DNA of 64,000 nt from assembly GCF_017355405.1 (NCBI RefSeq), contig NZ_CP061178.1:372001-436000 (forward strand), in the 5' to 3' direction. This stretch comes from Roseomonas haemaphysalidis. GTDB taxonomy: Bacteria; Pseudomonadota; Alphaproteobacteria; Acetobacterales; Acetobacteraceae. This document shows, one piece after another, positions 63,215-64,000 of the stretch. Positions within the stretch are counted from its first letter, which is position 1; the number at the start of each line of letters is the position of its first letter. The translations under genes were made by a program, and so were the position numbers. Under the pieces are notes generated by a model, which searched no databases, was not told the DNA's origin, and saw nothing but the letters and a program-made list of their open reading frames with translations.

Positions 63215-63666
63215 TGCGCCGCCCCGCCGACCGGCAGCGCGCCCGCGTGTATGCCTGGGAGGATGCCGAGGTGGCCCCGCGCGGCGGCGGCACGCAGCCC
63301 TTCGGCCGGGCCCAACCCATGGTGGATGCCATCTGGCGCGACCTAGGGCTGCGCCACCCGCCCGCCGTGGAGCCCCTGCCCCGCCAGTCCCGCCGCCTGC
63401 AGGCCGATGCCAACCGGCTGCGGCTGCGGTTGCCGCCGGAATGGCCAGACTGGCTGCTGCTGCACGAGCTGGCGCATGCCCTGAGCAGCACGGCGGAAGG
63501 GCACAGCGACGGGCACGGGCCGCGCTTCATGGGCCTCTACCTGCAATTGCTGGAACGCTACATGCGGCTGCCGGCCGCGGCGCTGGCACCCTCGCTCCGC
63601 GCGGCCGGCATCGCCTGGGACCCGGCCGCGCGGCCGCTGTTCCTGGAGCCCGGACGCGGCGACTGA
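63214..63666 (+). CDS. SprT-like zinc metalloprotein
   Basis: The protein has 150 residues. HELAH (His84, Glu85, His88) with His101 in DGHGPRFMGLY matches the SprT-like/DUF45-type zinc protease pattern HExxH...HGxxF. It would cleave proteins or peptides. It is paired with the DUF2786 gene through a 1-bp overlap. Confidence 0.82.
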   Translation: MRRPADRQRARVYAWEDAEVAPRGGGTQPFGRAQPMVDAIWRDLGLRHPPAVEPLPRQSRRLQADANRLRLRLPPEWPDWLLLHELAHALSSTAEGHSDGHGPRFMGLYLQLLERYMRLPAAALAPSLRAAGIAWDPAARPLFLEPGRGD

Positions 63667-63836
63667 CGCGGTTCCGCGCCGGGTGCGACCATTCCGGCAT
63701 AAAAGATCGTCGCTGCCGAGGAAACGATGCTTCCAACGCCGCGTCGGTTCACCCCTGCCCGCCTGTTGCCGCGCCTGCTCGCGACGGGTTGCAGCTGGGC
63801 ACGCTCAGCCTGCCGACCGCAAAGAACGCGGGGGCC

Positions 63837-64000
63837 TCAGCCCCCCGGCAGCCGCAGGCCTCGCAGCCCCTGCGGCAGCGTGATCTGCGGCGCGCCACTC
63901 GGCAGGCGGAACCGCGCCGGGTCCTGCGCGCCATAGGCGACGCGCGTGGCCAGCAGCACTTCCCGCCGCCCGGTCTGCTGCAAGCGCAGCAGCACGCCGT
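63837..64000 (-). CDS. Unrecognised protein, C-terminal part (runs off window)
   Basis: The minus strand has an open frame from the window edge to a stop at 63837, about 53 residues including GRREVLLATRVAYGAQDPAR and ending LRGLRLPGG. The codon bias fits a real gene. I recognise no family, and the start lies outside the window. Confidence 0.5.
   Translation of the reverse strand, partial: GVLLRLQQTGRREVLLATRVAYGAQDPARFRLPSGAPQITLPQGLRGLRLPGG

Noticed and set aside
63690..63700. CGACCATTCC near the window end
   Set aside because: It resembles the iteron ends but lacks the CGACCC half and the four-base centre.
63727..63936. 69-residue plus-strand frame starting MLPTPRRFTP
   Set aside because: No ribosome site of note, it overlaps the end of a better minus-strand frame, and the composition is Arg/Pro-rich.

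Overview
The window reads as a very GC-rich alphaproteobacterial replicon, most likely from the Acetobacteraceae (Roseomonas-like). This inference rests on codon use strongly biased to G/C in the third position, tightly overlapped operons, many GTG/TTG starts, TRAP and ABC uptake systems, and small families such as DUF3126 and DUF4174. About 68 protein genes are supported. I see no rRNA, tRNA, CRISPR array or insertion sequence. Both ends cut through genes.

Layout. 0-7 kb: the end of a luciferase-like monooxygenase gene, an LTA-synthase-like sulfatase, a DUF4174 protein, and a spermidine/putrescine-type ABC operon that ends in an RraA-like gene. 7-11 kb: a DedA protein, an SsuD-like flavin monooxygenase with an SfnB/acyl-CoA-dehydrogenase-like partner, and an IclR regulator. 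11.5-13.4 kb: an RpoD-type sigma factor whose tail looks like a divergent paralogue. 13.4-18 kb: an IclR/PcaR-type regulator divergent from pcaI-pcaJ-pcaF (end of the beta-ketoadipate pathway), then an asparaginase and a small coiled-coil protein. 18-24 kb: a CadC-like membrane regulator, a small secreted protein, a BASS-like membrane protein and a complete TRAP transporter. 24-42 kb: an aryl-polyene-type biosynthetic region. 42-55 kb: LysR plus enoyl-CoA hydratase, NAD synthetase plus isochorismatase-like hydrolase, arginase, the Ku-LigD end-joining pair, a MATE pump, and a divergent iron-linked gene pair. 56-57.7 kb: a plasmid-type replication initiator with an iteron origin. 57.7-64 kb: M20 amidohydrolase plus peptide-type binding protein, alpha/beta hydrolase, DUF3126, a lone receiver domain, DUF2786 and an SprT-like metalloprotein.

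The two most notable parts are the following. First, a 15-gene minus-strand operon (40367 to 26503), almost every junction overlapping by 1-8 bp, carries ACP, AMP ligase, two hotdog dehydratases, ketosynthase, chain-length factor, ketoreductase, LolA-like carrier, MMPL exporter and acyltransferase. This is the core of an aryl polyene pathway, here joined to two methyltransferases, a polysaccharide deacetylase, a MipA/OmpV protein and a cation antiporter. A flavin protein with the halogenase WxWxIP motif lies nearby. Second, an origin at 56.1-57.6 kb has at least ten copies of CGACCC-N4-ATTCC. Four of them lie exactly 21 bp apart, they flank an AT-rich segment, and one is embedded in the 3' end of repA itself. 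No parA/parB is visible. The window is therefore probably part of a large plasmid or chromid, or of a chromosome holding an integrated one.
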